Source: Colias croceus (Eukaryota > Arthropoda > Insecta > Lepidoptera > Pieridae). Taken from it: DNA of 64,000 bases. The notes beneath the pieces were generated by a model that had not been told where the DNA came from, searched no databases, and worked only from the letters and a program-made list of their open reading frames with translations. Shown one piece after another: positions 45,234 through 56,484 of this stretch. The position numbers were made by a program, and so were the translations under genes. Position 1 is the stretch's first letter. Each line of letters opens with the position of its first letter. Location of the stretch: the NCBI RefSeq assembly GCF_905220415.1, contig NC_059539.1, forward strand, positions 7,130,001-7,194,000. Reading direction: 5' to 3'.

Positions 45234-47284
45234 ATGAATAATGCACCACAGTTTTCACTACGATGGAATAATTATGTTAGCCACGTTACAGAAGCTTTTA
45301 ATACTTTACGGTTTGAGAATGATTTAGTGGATGTGACCTTATGTTGTGATGGTGGTAAAATTAAGGCTCATAAAATGCTGTTATCAGCATGTAGTAACTA
45401 TTTCAAGCAGATATTTAAAGAGAATCCATGTCAACATCCTGTTATTATATTCAGAAATTTTAAATACGATGATCTTAACGCAATCATAAATTTTATGTAT
45501 CACGGTGAAGTTAATATATTTCAAGAGCAGCTGGAATCATTTCTCATAACAGCAGAACTTCTAGAAGTTAAGGGTTTGACTGATAATTTAGAAGATGAAG
45601 GTTATAAGAATCAGCTAAAGATTTCTGACAGTGCTTCCTTGGATTTGACAAAATCGAGACCAGAGACATCAGTTGCGACATCTGTAGATGAACCTATAAA
45701 TTTAGCAACTTTACATCCCAGCAGAGATGAAAATGTTCAAAGCAATCCACTGCCAATACCCACTGAACAGGATGATGATGGACTTGATTTACAATTGGAC
45801 TCAAATAAAGAATTAGTTAACCCGAAAGTAAGACCTTCTGTCCCACCTGGAGATGAAATGCAAATTGACATTCAATCTACATCAGCTGAGGATTTATCAG
45901 AGAAAAATAATTCTGGTATGTATAAGTGTTCCATTTCATGTTATATTTGATCATATTATAAGCAAGCAGATTATAAAAACCATTCATCAATCAATAATTT
46001 AAAGTAGAGCATAAGCTTAGATATGTGTTAAATGTGATAACACTGATTATATATCAATCAGATTTCTATTAAGTATATAAATTACTAGATTTCCGCCCGC
46101 GTTTGCAAAGGAACACCCGCATAGTTCCCATTCTGTGAAAACTATCCTATGTGTTAATCCAAGTTACCCTCTATATGTGTGCTAAATTTCATTGTAATCG
46201 GTTCAGTAGTTTTTACGTGAAAGAGTAACAAACATCCATACATCCATACTTACAAACTTTCGCCTTTATAATATATATTAAGAATATTAAGACTAATTCA
46301 ACACAAAATTTTCCCTTATCTCTCTCTCTCTCTCTTGTTAAAAACAGGCCATTAGTTCATCTCATAAGTTTATTATTAAAATACAAACCAAGTGAGTCTC
46401 TATATTATATTGGCTCACTATATTCAAAGGAGGCCTTCTGTTTTAATGTAATAAAACAAAGGGTTGTGTAACTATGTATTACATGACCACCACAAATATT
46501 TGTCTGTGTGTTTCAACCAAATGTTAAAAACTTCTTTTCTATTCAGGTTTTTTTAAATTGTATCCCCAATCACATATAAATCTTTACAATTTTGTTAATA
46601 TTGACCCATGTTTATAGGCATAATAGGTGTTATCTTCCGAATTTTATCACGTTTTGATTCATTGGTATTGTTATCAATGTAATTTATTTATATAACAATA
46701 ATTTTATTACATTGTTGTTTTGATAAGAATACCATAAACAAATATGCTGCTTGAAAATTTAACTTTTAGAGATGTTTAAAAATTGGATTCAACTAAGCTG
46801 TATTCACCATTTCTTTTAGTGTAGAAATATATAACATAATATGTATAAAATGGTTAGATTCAAAATAGATACAGACAGAACATAATATTATTATTGTAAT
46901 GCCATTCAGGAGACTTGACCAGTCCAAAAGGCACACAATAAAATCAAAACTTTTAGTGAATTTTTTATAAACCACACTTAATTTTATGTTGTGTGTGACT
47001 AAATTCCAATGTAATCCTATCTACTGTTCAGTAAATAATATAATATTGTTATTTCAGAATCGGATCTAGCCAAGTTTCGCTGTCAATTATGTCCAAAAGG
47101 CTTTAAGCACCCTACTTCATTGACGCTACATAAAGATTCACATGCTGGTAAAACTCAATGTCCTGTTTGCCGACGCTCTTTTTCAAGATCTTATGATATG
47201 AGGAGTCATCTCCAAAGGATTCATCAAGGAAAACAACTGACAATAAAAGCAATTGCTGCAAAACAATTTCCTAACAATATTTAG
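45234..47284 (+). CDS. BTB domain zinc-finger protein, ttk group
   Basis: Two exons, 45234-45915 and 47058-47284, joined in phase 1; 302 residues. Residues about 5-118 form a BTB/POZ domain of the Tramtrack/Broad group (FSLRWNNYVSHVTEAFNTLR, LVDVTLCCDGGKIKAHKMLL, SACSNYFKQIF, FMYHGEVNI, LLEVKGL). A poorly conserved acidic linker follows with EPINLA and SLDLTK. Two C2H2 fingers lie near the C-terminus (FRCQLCPKGFKHPTSLTLHKDSH and CPVCRRSFSRSYDMRSHLQRIH); the inter-finger linker AGKTQ is shorter than canonical TGEKP. Such proteins are nuclear DNA-binding regulators that oligomerise through BTB. I do not recognise a specific orthologue (lola-, broad- and mod(mdg4)-like proteins share this BTB). 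An AATAAA at 47402 is a likely polyadenylation signal. Confidence 0.88.
46085..46283 (-). mobile_element. Helitron-like fragment in the BTB gene intron
   Basis: On the minus strand it runs from about TCTTAATATATATTATAAAG to CGGGCGGAAATCTAG followed by T. It contains the ACTGAACCGATTACAATGAA block typical of these short lepidopteran repeats. The 5' junction is less clean than in the other copies. Confidence 0.55.
46318..46335. repeat. (TC)n microsatellite
   Basis: A run of about eight TC dinucleotides in the intron of the BTB gene. Likely polymorphic; no function implied. Confidence 0.85.
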
Positions 47285-47843
47285 TATATGGCAAAAAATG
47301 ACTATATTGCACATAGTGCATTCGCCTATTAAATAAGCACACAATAATTTTTATAAGTAAATATAGAATATTTTATACATATTTACTTTTTATATGTCAC
47401 AAATAAATTTGCTCAGCGTTGTAGCTTTGGCTATTTTTGTACTAGTCTATATTGTTTCAATATAATTGTTTAAAATATATTTTGTTGTTTAATTTATAAA
47501 ATGAAGAATGCAGCTGTACCTTATTGTGTTTATGGCGAACGAAACGGATTTTGAATGTATACCGTATAACGGATCTTATATATATATAAATAGTTGAATT
47601 TTGAGGCGGGGGGTAGATGAGAAATCTTTTGCGACCCTCGAGTCCTCGGGAGAAAAAAGCGGGTTCAAATCCCGCCTGAATAATTTTCACGCAACTTAGG
47701 TAGTTTTAAATTGTGTAAGTAATCAAATAATGAAAATATTTAAATCTATACTACTCTGTGATACTACTAATATAAAGCTGACAAGAGTTTGTTTGTTTTT
47801 AAAAAAAAAAGGAAATAAAAAAAGACGGGTTGCACTCCGGGAG
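47285..47843. other. BTB gene 3' flank and host repeat
   Basis: The first 120 bases are BTB 3' UTR. An (AT)n tract lies at about 47576-47590 and a perfect tRNA-like T-arm (GCGGG-TTCAAAT-CCCGC) at 47659-47675 without a foldable tRNA around it. From about 47757 (TACTAATATAAAGCTGAC) a separate dispersed repeat begins. It is interrupted at 47843 by the foldback transposon and resumes at 50462. Confidence 0.55.
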
Positions 47844-48672
47844 GTGTGCGTTACCCAGGCAAAATGTTTTGCTTTAGAGAGATGAGACTTAAACAAATAA
47901 TTAGTGTATCATGAGGAGCAATTTGTTTACTAATAGCAAAATTTGTTTGAATTGTAGTTTTTAAGTTATTTAAGAAAAACAAATTTTGCTGGAGTAACGT
48001 TTGAAACGTTACCCAGGCAAAATCGTCTTTCAAAAATTAGTTTCAGCACGGAACCAAATACATGAATAGATAGCTTTTGTTGAGTAGTAAATGTTTATAA
48101 ATAGCAAAATTTGTGTGTGGTATAGTTCTTTAGTTATTTAAGATTTTGCTGCGGTAACGTTTTGGGATTTCCCAGATCTCGAAAACGGCTCAACGCAGAA
48201 GTTTGAAAAAAATACCAATAAAAGACCTCAATTTGTTTAAATTTGTTTAATCATTAGTTTTTGATTTGGTTGACGTAAACCAATGTAATTAAATGGTTTC
48301 AAAAATCAGAAGAAGCGGGTTTACATGTAAACCAATACACTTATAACCAAATAAACAGCTGTAAAAAATACCCGTGGTTCGACGCTTGTTTACATCAGAA
48401 ATATTAGATTTCATACTTTACACATTAAGAAGATAAAAACAAATTTGATTTATTTTAGACTGGTCGTACTTTAGCGATCAAATACGCAGTTCCCATAACA
48501 TTAAGAAACATGGCATACTTTAAACAAATTAAAATGATTCCTGAAAATTCCTTCCTGTTAATTGCAGCTTTGAATTACGGCTCTAATGAAAGTTATCTCA
48601 AAAACAAGATTATGTCAGCAATTCTCTAATGAGCCGACCAAATTGAAAAGGTCACATAAAAGCGACCGCACC
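47844..48672 (+). repeat. Left arm of the foldback element
   Basis: 829 bases, mirrored at 49633-50461. CGTTACCCAGGCAAAAT occurs twice, at 47849-47865 (near the tip) and 48007-48023, and a related GGTAACGTTTTGGGATTTCCC follows at about 48155. Such repeated subterminal motifs are plausible transposase-binding sites. Confidence 0.9.
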
Positions 48673-49632
48673 ATACATAAGCGCAACCATCTGAAATGAA
48701 CAGGATAATATAGATATTTTGTTAGTACAGTTGAATACAAAAGTTTTCTGGTCAGGTTAGTTAAAATAATAAAATGGTTAAGATTCATTATTTTTATTTA
48801 AAAAATCAGTCTCATACAAATTATATGTATTGCTTTGCCTTAGCATCAACATTTTTGAGTTTTGTTTACGACTTGCTTGAAAAAAATATTAATTTTTTCC
48901 GATTATCTCGTATTATTAAGTGTAATACTTAATAGAAAAGGGTAAGGGTAAAAGGTCTAATTGGAATATAACGTTTCCTATGGTCTAACTTGAATATTTT
49001 AATTTATTTTAATTTTGAAAATAAATCGTTTATTTTTTAATGATTTTTAATTATTTTTACTTCATACTGAAACACAACTGTACTGTAAAATAAAAACATT
49101 TAATACTCACATCGTTCAAAGACGTCGTCGTACACACACACATAAACCACAAGCACTTCTCTCCAAAACACTTGGTTCACGACTGATTGTTTCATTGGTT
49201 CGGTCGGAGCTAGCGTACCCATAGATAGAGCGTACTCAACTACTCACAGCTAAAGAGTAAGTAAGACAAGGCATATAGCTGTTGCGTTGCATTGCACACA
49301 GCGATGCGCGCTGCTCTGACTAGCATCAAGAACGTTAAAACGTTTTTAGCGTGGCTTTGCGTTGTGGTATCAAAATAAAACATTTGGTTTAACAGAAACA
49401 ACAAATTAAGTACTAAAAATATAGCTACATGTATATATGTTTGTATTGTTTTAAATCACACTATAAATTATACACTATGATATTACACTTTTATTAACTA
49501 GTAAAAATTGTGTAATATGGTACTGCACTTAAAAAATATTAAAAAATCGGCTTCACGAATAACGTTTTTCTGCTTAACTGTACAAAACATCGGTTACCAA
49601 GCTGCTAATTTGCGAAGATTACCCGTACGTAC

Positions 49633-50461
49633 GGTGCAGTCGCTTTTACGTGACCTTTTCAATTTGGTCGGCTTATTAGAGAATTGCTGACATATTCTTG
49701 TTTTTGAGATAACTTTCATTAGAGCCGTAATTCAAGGCTGAAATTAACAGGAAAGAATTTTCATGAATCATTTTAATTTGTTTAAAGTATGCCATGTTTC
49801 TTAATGTTATGGGAACTGCGTATTCGATCGCTAAAGTACGACCAGTCTAAAATAAATCAAATTTGTTTTTATCTTCTTAACGTGTAAAGTATGAAATCTA
49901 AAATGTCTGCTGTAAACAAGCGTCGAACCACGGGTATTTTTTACAGCTGTTTATTTGGTTATAAGTGTATTGGTTTACATGTAAACCCGCTTCTTCTGAT
50001 TTTTGAAACCATTTAATTACATTGGTTTACGTCAACCAAATCAAAAACTAATGATTAAACAAATTTAAACAAATTAAGGTCTTTTATTGGTATTTTTTTC
50101 AAACTTCTGCGTTGAGCCGTTTTCGAGATCTGGGAAATCCCAAAACGTTACCGCAGCAAAATCTTAAATAACTAAAGAACTATACCACACACAAATTTTG
50201 CTATTTATAAACATTTACTACTCAACAAAAGCTATCTATTCATGTATTTGGTTCCGTGCTGAAACTAATTTTTGAAAGACGATTTTGCCTGGGTAACGTT
50301 TCAAACGTTACTCCAGCAAAATTTGTTTTTCTTAAATAACTTAAAAACTACAATTCAAACAAATTTTGCTATTAGTAAACAAATTGCTCCTCATGATACA
50401 CTAATTATTTGTTTAAGTCTCATCTCTCTAAAGCAAAACATTTTGCCTGGGTAACGCACAC
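49633..50461 (-). repeat. Right arm of the foldback element
   Basis: Reverse-complement copy of 47844-48672. The two arms contain an identical 60-codon open frame, which simply reflects arm identity. Small differences are visible near the inner end, for example CACGTTAAG against CACATTAAG and CAGCCTTGA against CAGCTTTGA. Confidence 0.9.
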
Positions 50462-50586
50462 CTCCGGGAGTGCCGGCAGAAGTGAAAACTTGATTATTAA
50501 CGTTCAGCATGTTTGATATTTTGGAATGGTATCCGTCTTACGCATGGATATATAAGGGCTAAAAAAAAAAAAAACATCCGTCTAAT

Positions 50587-50978
50587 GGCTGGTTCACACT
50601 TTGATTAGTGTGAGTGCAGGTGATTAGTGCGAGTGCAGGTGTGTAGTGCGAGTAGTGTCCAATTCAACTGCGAGTGCAGGTGATTAGTAGGAGTGCAGGT
50701 CAATGGTGCAATTCGCGACGCTACACACTACGCTAAACACTAAACACTAAACACTCGTGTCCAGACGTGTTTAGGCAGGCACACTGCGAGTGAGGGGGAA
50801 GGGAGGGCGCGCGGGACGTGGCTACTCGCAGTCCACTCGCAAAAAAATAGAACACGCTTCTATTCACTTTACTACACAGCCTACTAAACACTTGCACTAA
50901 ACAGTCGCTGTCCACACGTAGTTACTAAACACCTGCACTAATCACCTGCACTCGCACTAATCAAAGTGTGAACCAGCC
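50587..50978. mobile_element. MITE with repeat-rich termini
   Basis: Begins GGCTGGTTCACACTTTGATT and ends with the reverse complement, 392 bp. Each end carries tandem GAGTGCAGGTGATTAGTG-type units (three to four on the left, two on the right), and ACTAAACACTAAACAC-type repeats lie inside. No reading frame. The flanks (TAA left, TTA right after one or two bases) are compatible with a 3-bp TWA target of Harbinger type but do not prove it. Confidence 0.75.
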
Positions 50979-51950
50979 TTTACGCTTTTTCGATCAGGCC
51001 ACGTGTCCTGACGCGAGTTTAAGATTTTATACCCAACGCCGCTAAAGAAGTTTTCACTTCAAAAATTCTTTCGTCCCGCGGTTTTACTAATAAAAATAAG
51101 AATAAAATATTTTATGTTATGAACTTGACTACAATATCTAGTATGTATAGGATTATAAACTTACCAACTATCAGTATGATTAGGTATAATAATCTAGTAA
51201 GGTACTGCACAAGGCGTTTGTAGAAAGATGAGTTCTGGGATAGATGGCGTTGAGTCAGTTGTACAAGTTGTATAATATATTATTAATAAACATTAAGAAG
51301 GTATACCTTGGTAGTATTAATACGAGTTACCTATTAATAAATTCAAATATTTACGCATCTTTTCAATCGAACGACGCGACGCCGACACGCGCGATTATAA
51401 ATGCACAATTTTTTATCGTGAGCTAATGCATAGAACGTCTAACATAATATTATTAACCGTAAGTACGATTATCCGTTGTCGTATGATAGGTATGTCACCG
51501 TAAAATTGTGAAAACCGTTACATTATTGGTTATAATCTCGAGATAGATGCCCGTAAACAGTCGAAATTTGGTGAATCGTAACGTATACGTACTGTTTTTC
51601 CCTTAGAGTATATATTACAATAGTATAGAGCGAGTGTATTGCACAAATTGCTTATTGCACATCGTAGGCAGATGAGCTATAGATACTATATAGATGTGTG
51701 TGTGACAAATAGGGATGGGTAGGTATCAATTGCGTGTTGAACTGTCGATAAGTTATGTAAATAAATATGTATCATAAGTAAATTTTATGTTCAATAAGTT
51801 ATTAAAGGAAAAATATACGAATAAAGTATAAATATGTAATTTTAAATTTGTCTACCAACTGAATAAAGTTTGTTTATTCCATTTGAATATTAAATATTAT
51901 ATATGAAATTTTCTTGTATTAATTATAAGTACTTTAAATAATTGGAATAT
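50979..51950. other. Spacer between MITE and dispersed repeat
   Basis: AT-rich DNA, no supported exon, RNA gene or further repeat recognised. Confidence 0.6.
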
Positions 51951-52748
51951 CAGAAAAACGTGAGTACTTTTTAAATAATAAAGTTAATAAAATAAAAGAT
52001 CAGGTTTAGTGCTATTTCTTTAATAATAAATCAAACCATAATAATAATGTTTTAAAAATGGTAAAAAATATTAAGAAATAATTAATAATTTAAAATGATA
52101 ATATAGTTAATAAATAATATTAATAATTTTTTTATTTAATTTTATCCATTCTACTATCAAAATCTTCAAAATCAATTTAGCGGTTCAGAAAATATATCGT
52201 AACATTACATACTTTACATTTACATTCGCATTCATAATATTAGAAAGTGTATCATACTAAACACACCACAAATATATTTATAAACATTTTTAAAAGAGTT
52301 TTAAATTTTAAGTTAAATAAATAATTTGTTAAAATATAGTTCTTCTAGTAAACTTTATATCGAGTACAGCGTTGGTCAGGTCACATCACTATGATCACGT
52401 GGCGGCAGTGAGGCGCGCGAGCAAGCCTGCGCGTGTCCGCCTCTCACCTACCCTTCACGCCCGCGATGCTAGATTTATTTTCATAAAAATAAGTATAACA
52501 ATCGACTTACTGATGGAATGTGATAGTGGATTTCAATTTTGTGTATTTTCTAGTATCGTTTTTGCAAGATAGAACAGCACATTTCACCATGTTTATTCGT
52601 AATATGAAAAAAAATCCAGAGCAACGCACTTCGTGAGCACTCAACCACGACTGCGAGCGCTCGCGGCGGGAACGTCGTGTTGTTCCCACCTGTGCCTACT
52701 GTTCCCACTTGGTTGTTCGCACTCTATAGATGGTATATATACTCTAAG
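51951..52748 (+). repeat. Dispersed CpG-rich repeat, copy 2
   Basis: Second copy of the 34771-35464 repeat in the same orientation, about 17 kb away. The match breaks at about 52495 and resumes at about 52626, so roughly 130 bases (including TTTCACCATGTTTATTCG) are an insertion here or a deletion in copy 1. The right half keeps the CpG-rich block with CGGCGGGAACGTCGTG. Confidence 0.8.
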
Positions 52749-55155
52749 GTTTTTCCCTTTAGTTTCTGTGATATCTGTGGTTTTTCCGGTAGATTATAAA
52801 CTGTCGACACGAAACCGTTTAATTGTGAAATACACATTCGATAATTATTATGATGAGTTAGATTAGTTTCGGTTTATTTAAATACTAAGTACACATAACA
52901 CAGAACCTAGCTACTACTTATTATACTGTGACAGTACCTAAACGAAGACCCAAAAAAATGGCGAAGACGCAAACTTCACCGATGCAGATGGTCGTTTGGG
53001 AAACCGGAAACAGGAAAAATAATATAATACTTTTCTGAAAAATAATGCATTAAATTGCAAGTAGGTAAATGTTATGTTATAGGCATAGAGATCTATCTGT
53101 GATCTGTGGTTATAGGCATTAATTTGTCAATTACAATCTCTTGAGTTAAGTAGGTAGGTAGGTACATTATTATAGTCCACAAATTTATGATACTTACTTT
53201 ATTAAGTGGGTAACTATATGGTTTTTACAACGGCGACATTGTACATGGGAAAAACATAATACCTACGATATTATCATTGATATTATAGGCAAGTTATAGG
53301 CATTGTTATTAGTCTAAAGTTTTAGACTCTAAATCAAGGTGTGCTCGTACCTACTATGCGTAGGTAGGTATGATCGCATAAATTAATTCTACTTGTTTTT
53401 TATTTTTTTTTATTTCATTACGTCATTAGAGTCAACAGTTAGGTATAATACCTATAATATAGGTAGGTAAACAAGTCGGTAGTTGAATATTTATTTGATA
53501 GCTCGGTCCGTACTCCGTAATCAACCATTTTTTTTAATAATTAGGTAGGTAGTTAGTTATAATATAATAATTATTACAAACAATAGAATATAAAATAATA
53601 ATTACATAGTTAGTTAGGTACAAGTTGTAAAAATGTACAATACCTAGGTATGTACAGCATGTGGTACCTACAGATAGGTTATAGTAACACAATAATTTAT
53701 CTCTCACATTTTATAATCGTAGGCTTAAGCCTACGATTTCCATACTAGGTAACTTAAATCTTAATGATTTAAGACTAGGTACCTAGGTACTATTAGGATA
53801 AGAAAAGTAGATAGAGACAAATGGTCTCTGTGTATAATTATTTTTATAAAATAATCGGGTTGCTAATTGCTATACATTATTTCTTAGCAGTTAATTATTT
53901 TTCGAATTAAAGAAACCAGTAAGAACAGTAGATCGCGGCATTCTTATCCTATAGGTTTATTATAACTCTATAGCGTGCTGGAATAGGGGTGGCTTCGGCA
54001 AGGCGGGGGTGTTACGGGCGAAGTGCGCTCGATACGCGCGCGCTACAACTTCACTCATCCACCATCCAGTCGCATTCTGACGCCCCTCGCGCTTGGTTGC
54101 TGTCAGCCGTCGAATCGCTCGAAACGATCATACCGATCACAAATCATTATAAACTTTAACCATATGTATGTATTTCTGTGATAAGTGAAAAATGTTTTGA
54201 TAAACCCTTGCTAATGGAATTACGTGCGAAAAAGAAAATCTAGAAAGGAAAAGTCGAAATTAATATTTTGTTTACATTTGGCACACATGTTTGTTGTATA
54301 CCCATTAGCAAATTTAAATATGTAATTATATTGTGTCAAATCTAATTGCCATTGATTAAATTTGGGTGGTGGTTAATTATAAAATGAAAGTGTTCCTATG
54401 TGAAATGAAATAGGTATGATATAATCGGACTGCTAGATTCGTGTTTCTGGAGCTACATAAATTTTAATCAAGCAATTCATTTATTATAGTGCGAAACACT
54501 TACGTCCAGTGTAGTGTAGATTGGCAGAAATAGCTTACGCGTTCTTTATTAAAATATGTGAATATTTGATGGTGTGTCGTGAACAGGGGCGCATACAGTT
54601 TAGATTCGTTCGCGAAACGTCACGCGGCGGCGCAAAAGGGGGTATTGATCGGCGACGGCGGGTCGCGAGACGCCGGCGTTGCCGCCAGCCGCCTAAATAA
54701 AGCTCTGCATGTGTGCCGCCCTACGCCGAAGTCGTCGCCGACAACTCTGTCTTGCGCTTTTATTTGCCATTACACATTTCTCTCGGTCTCTTTTAACATT
54801 AGTTAAAGTTATTACCCACTTGTTTATAATCTTTACGTACTAGAAATAATAATATAAGTTATGACAAATACCTAGGTATGTAATAACATTTTAAGACAGT
54901 ATTAAATTGAATACAATAGTAGGTAGGTACTTATGTATGATGCAATTATATACCTACGATCTTTCAAAGTTCACTTGTATTATAGTTAGGTACCTAGTAA
55001 TATAAAGATGCTTGCGTGCCAAATGTAAACATAATTATATCTACATACCTACTTCGCATTTCACTGTTAGGCGTTAGCGAATAATATCAACACTTAGATA
55101 GGTATAATTTTAATATATCCAATGGGATTGCTTAGATATTTTTTTCTTTTTATAG
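52749..55155. other. CadN upstream region
   Basis: AT-rich DNA with dense TAGGTA/TACCTA runs (about 53150-53800) and two GC-rich islands at about 53990-54130 and 54585-54740. The islands are candidate CadN promoter or untranslated first exon(s), because the CadN coding exon at 55156 starts with a splice acceptor and therefore needs an upstream exon. No specific transcription start or donor can be defended. Confidence 0.45.
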
Positions 55156-55196
55156 GTGGAAATGTTGGGATAAGTTTGAAGTCTTCTAAAAGAGCA

Positions 55197-56484
55197 ATGG
55201 GGCGCATAGTAGGGGCCCAAGGGGCACTGCTTTGTATCCTCTGCATAGTGCTAGAGTCTAGCGCGCTTATCCTCCTGCCGCACGATGTTCGCCCTGGTCA
55301 CGCCGTACGCCATTTTGCCGGGAACCATTCGAGATATACCCTGCTCGATCCCGAGTACACTTCATTCTTCACGCTTTTGGACGATGGCCTACTAATGACT
55401 ACAGCTGACCTTGGACCTCTTTTGAATCAACCATTGAATCTCGCTATATTGGAAAGTACTCCATATAGTAGTTCAGCTCATTCATTACATTTGTTTGTTA
55501 TGGATCGAAAGAAAATGCTTAGTTTCTCTACTATTAATGGATTGCATGGAGAGATTCCAGAAAATGCACCTGAACGATCTGTAGTGGACCTGCCTCCGAT
55601 ACGAGCTACAGCTCTTGTTAATATTGGGCCCATAGCATATAAAATTATAAAAGGCAATGAAGATTCCATTTTTGCTCTACGAGAAAAGGATAACAATCAA
55701 AATTATAATCTAAAATCTGTAGTAACAGAAGGAGATGTAGAATTAGTTGCGCTTCGTACATTAGATGCTGAAACTAAGAATTCCTATAATATTGTTATCC
55801 AAGCCACCGATTTGCACGGAGCAAGTAAGGCTAGTTTACCAGTTTCAATCACGGTCTTAAATGAAAACGATCACGAGCCCTTATTTGAACAGGAAATATA
55901 CTATTTCGCTGTAAATGGAACTCTAGACAAGAACCTTAATAATGGAACTGCACATTGGCAAAGATTTTCTAATATTGGTACAGTTCATGCCTACGATGCA
56001 GATGGCGATCGAGTTTACTATTCTATAAAGACACCTACAAATCTGGCTGTAATTGTACCTCAAACTGGCGAATTGATTCTTGCTGGCGAACCCGACAGCT
56101 ATGAAGCAGAATTGTTGATACTTGCCCATGATACCGGTACTCCCTCTAGGAAAAGTAAGCCAGCTCAGGTATTCCTAGAGTTCATTATTCGTGAGCGAAA
56201 AGATTTACCTGCACTTCATCGAGAGAAACGACGTGTTACTAGAGCCGTTCGTCCTACGAAACGCATAGAATTCACAGAAGGTGACGGTGAAGTTGAGGGA
56301 CGTGCAGTCTTTACGCTTGAAAAAGAAACTGATCGTGAAACATTTAAAATTCGTGATGAAAATCCGTGGGTTACAGTGGAACCTAGTGGTGTTGTAAAAG
56401 TTAAAAAGAAGTGGGACTTTGAGGAGCTCGGGCCCGAGAAGACAATCGACTTTTGGGTTACCATCACAAATGCTGGAAATGGAG
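55197..56484 (+). CDS. CadN: Neural cadherin (N-cadherin), N-terminal coding exon
   Basis: Partial gene: 429 complete codons plus one base, donor GTAAGT at 56485. A polypyrimidine tract and AG at 55155 precede the exon, so translation most likely starts at the ATG at 55197 and not further upstream. It encodes a signal peptide (GALLCILCIVLESSA), then the N-terminal segment of arthropod CadN (LLPHDVRPGH, LDDGLLMTTADLGPL). Cadherin-repeat motifs include LDAETKNSYNIVIQATD, NENDHEP near 221-229, AYDADGDRVYYSI and QTGELILAGEP. The basic processing site HREKRR (341-346) is followed by VTRAVRPTKRIEFTE and RDENPWVTVE...KKKWDFEELGPEKTIDFW, nearly identical to Drosophila CadN as I recall it. CadN is a calcium-dependent homophilic adhesion protein of axons and photoreceptors. 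The rest of this very large gene is outside the window. Confidence 0.92.

Larger units (their letters stand above)
47844..50461. mobile_element. Foldback transposon, 829-bp inverted arms, 9-bp TSD
   Basis: A 2618-bp element whose arms (47844-48672 and 49633-50461) are mirror images. Three checkpoints along the arm (termini, the 48007/50298 motif and the inner edge) sit at exactly mirrored positions, so there is no net length difference between the arms; only scattered substitutions are seen. Ends are GTGTGCGTTACCCAGGC, and CTCCGGGAG is duplicated on both sides (47835-47843, 50462-50470). Removing the element rebuilds an uninterrupted host repeat (GCACTCCGGGAGTGCCGGC). The 960-bp centre encodes no transposase. 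A 9-bp duplication with very long inverted arms fits Mutator-like (MULE) or classical foldback elements. It is non-autonomous. Confidence 0.9.

Noticed and set aside
47620..47690. tRNA-like T-arm with B-box GGTTCAAATCC
   Set aside because: The T-stem and loop are perfect, but no acceptor stem, D-arm or anticodon arm can be folded around it. At most a tRNA-derived repeat fragment.
47851..50454. Identical 60-codon open frames on opposite strands
   Set aside because: They are the same sequence read from the two arms of the foldback element, with no family resemblance.
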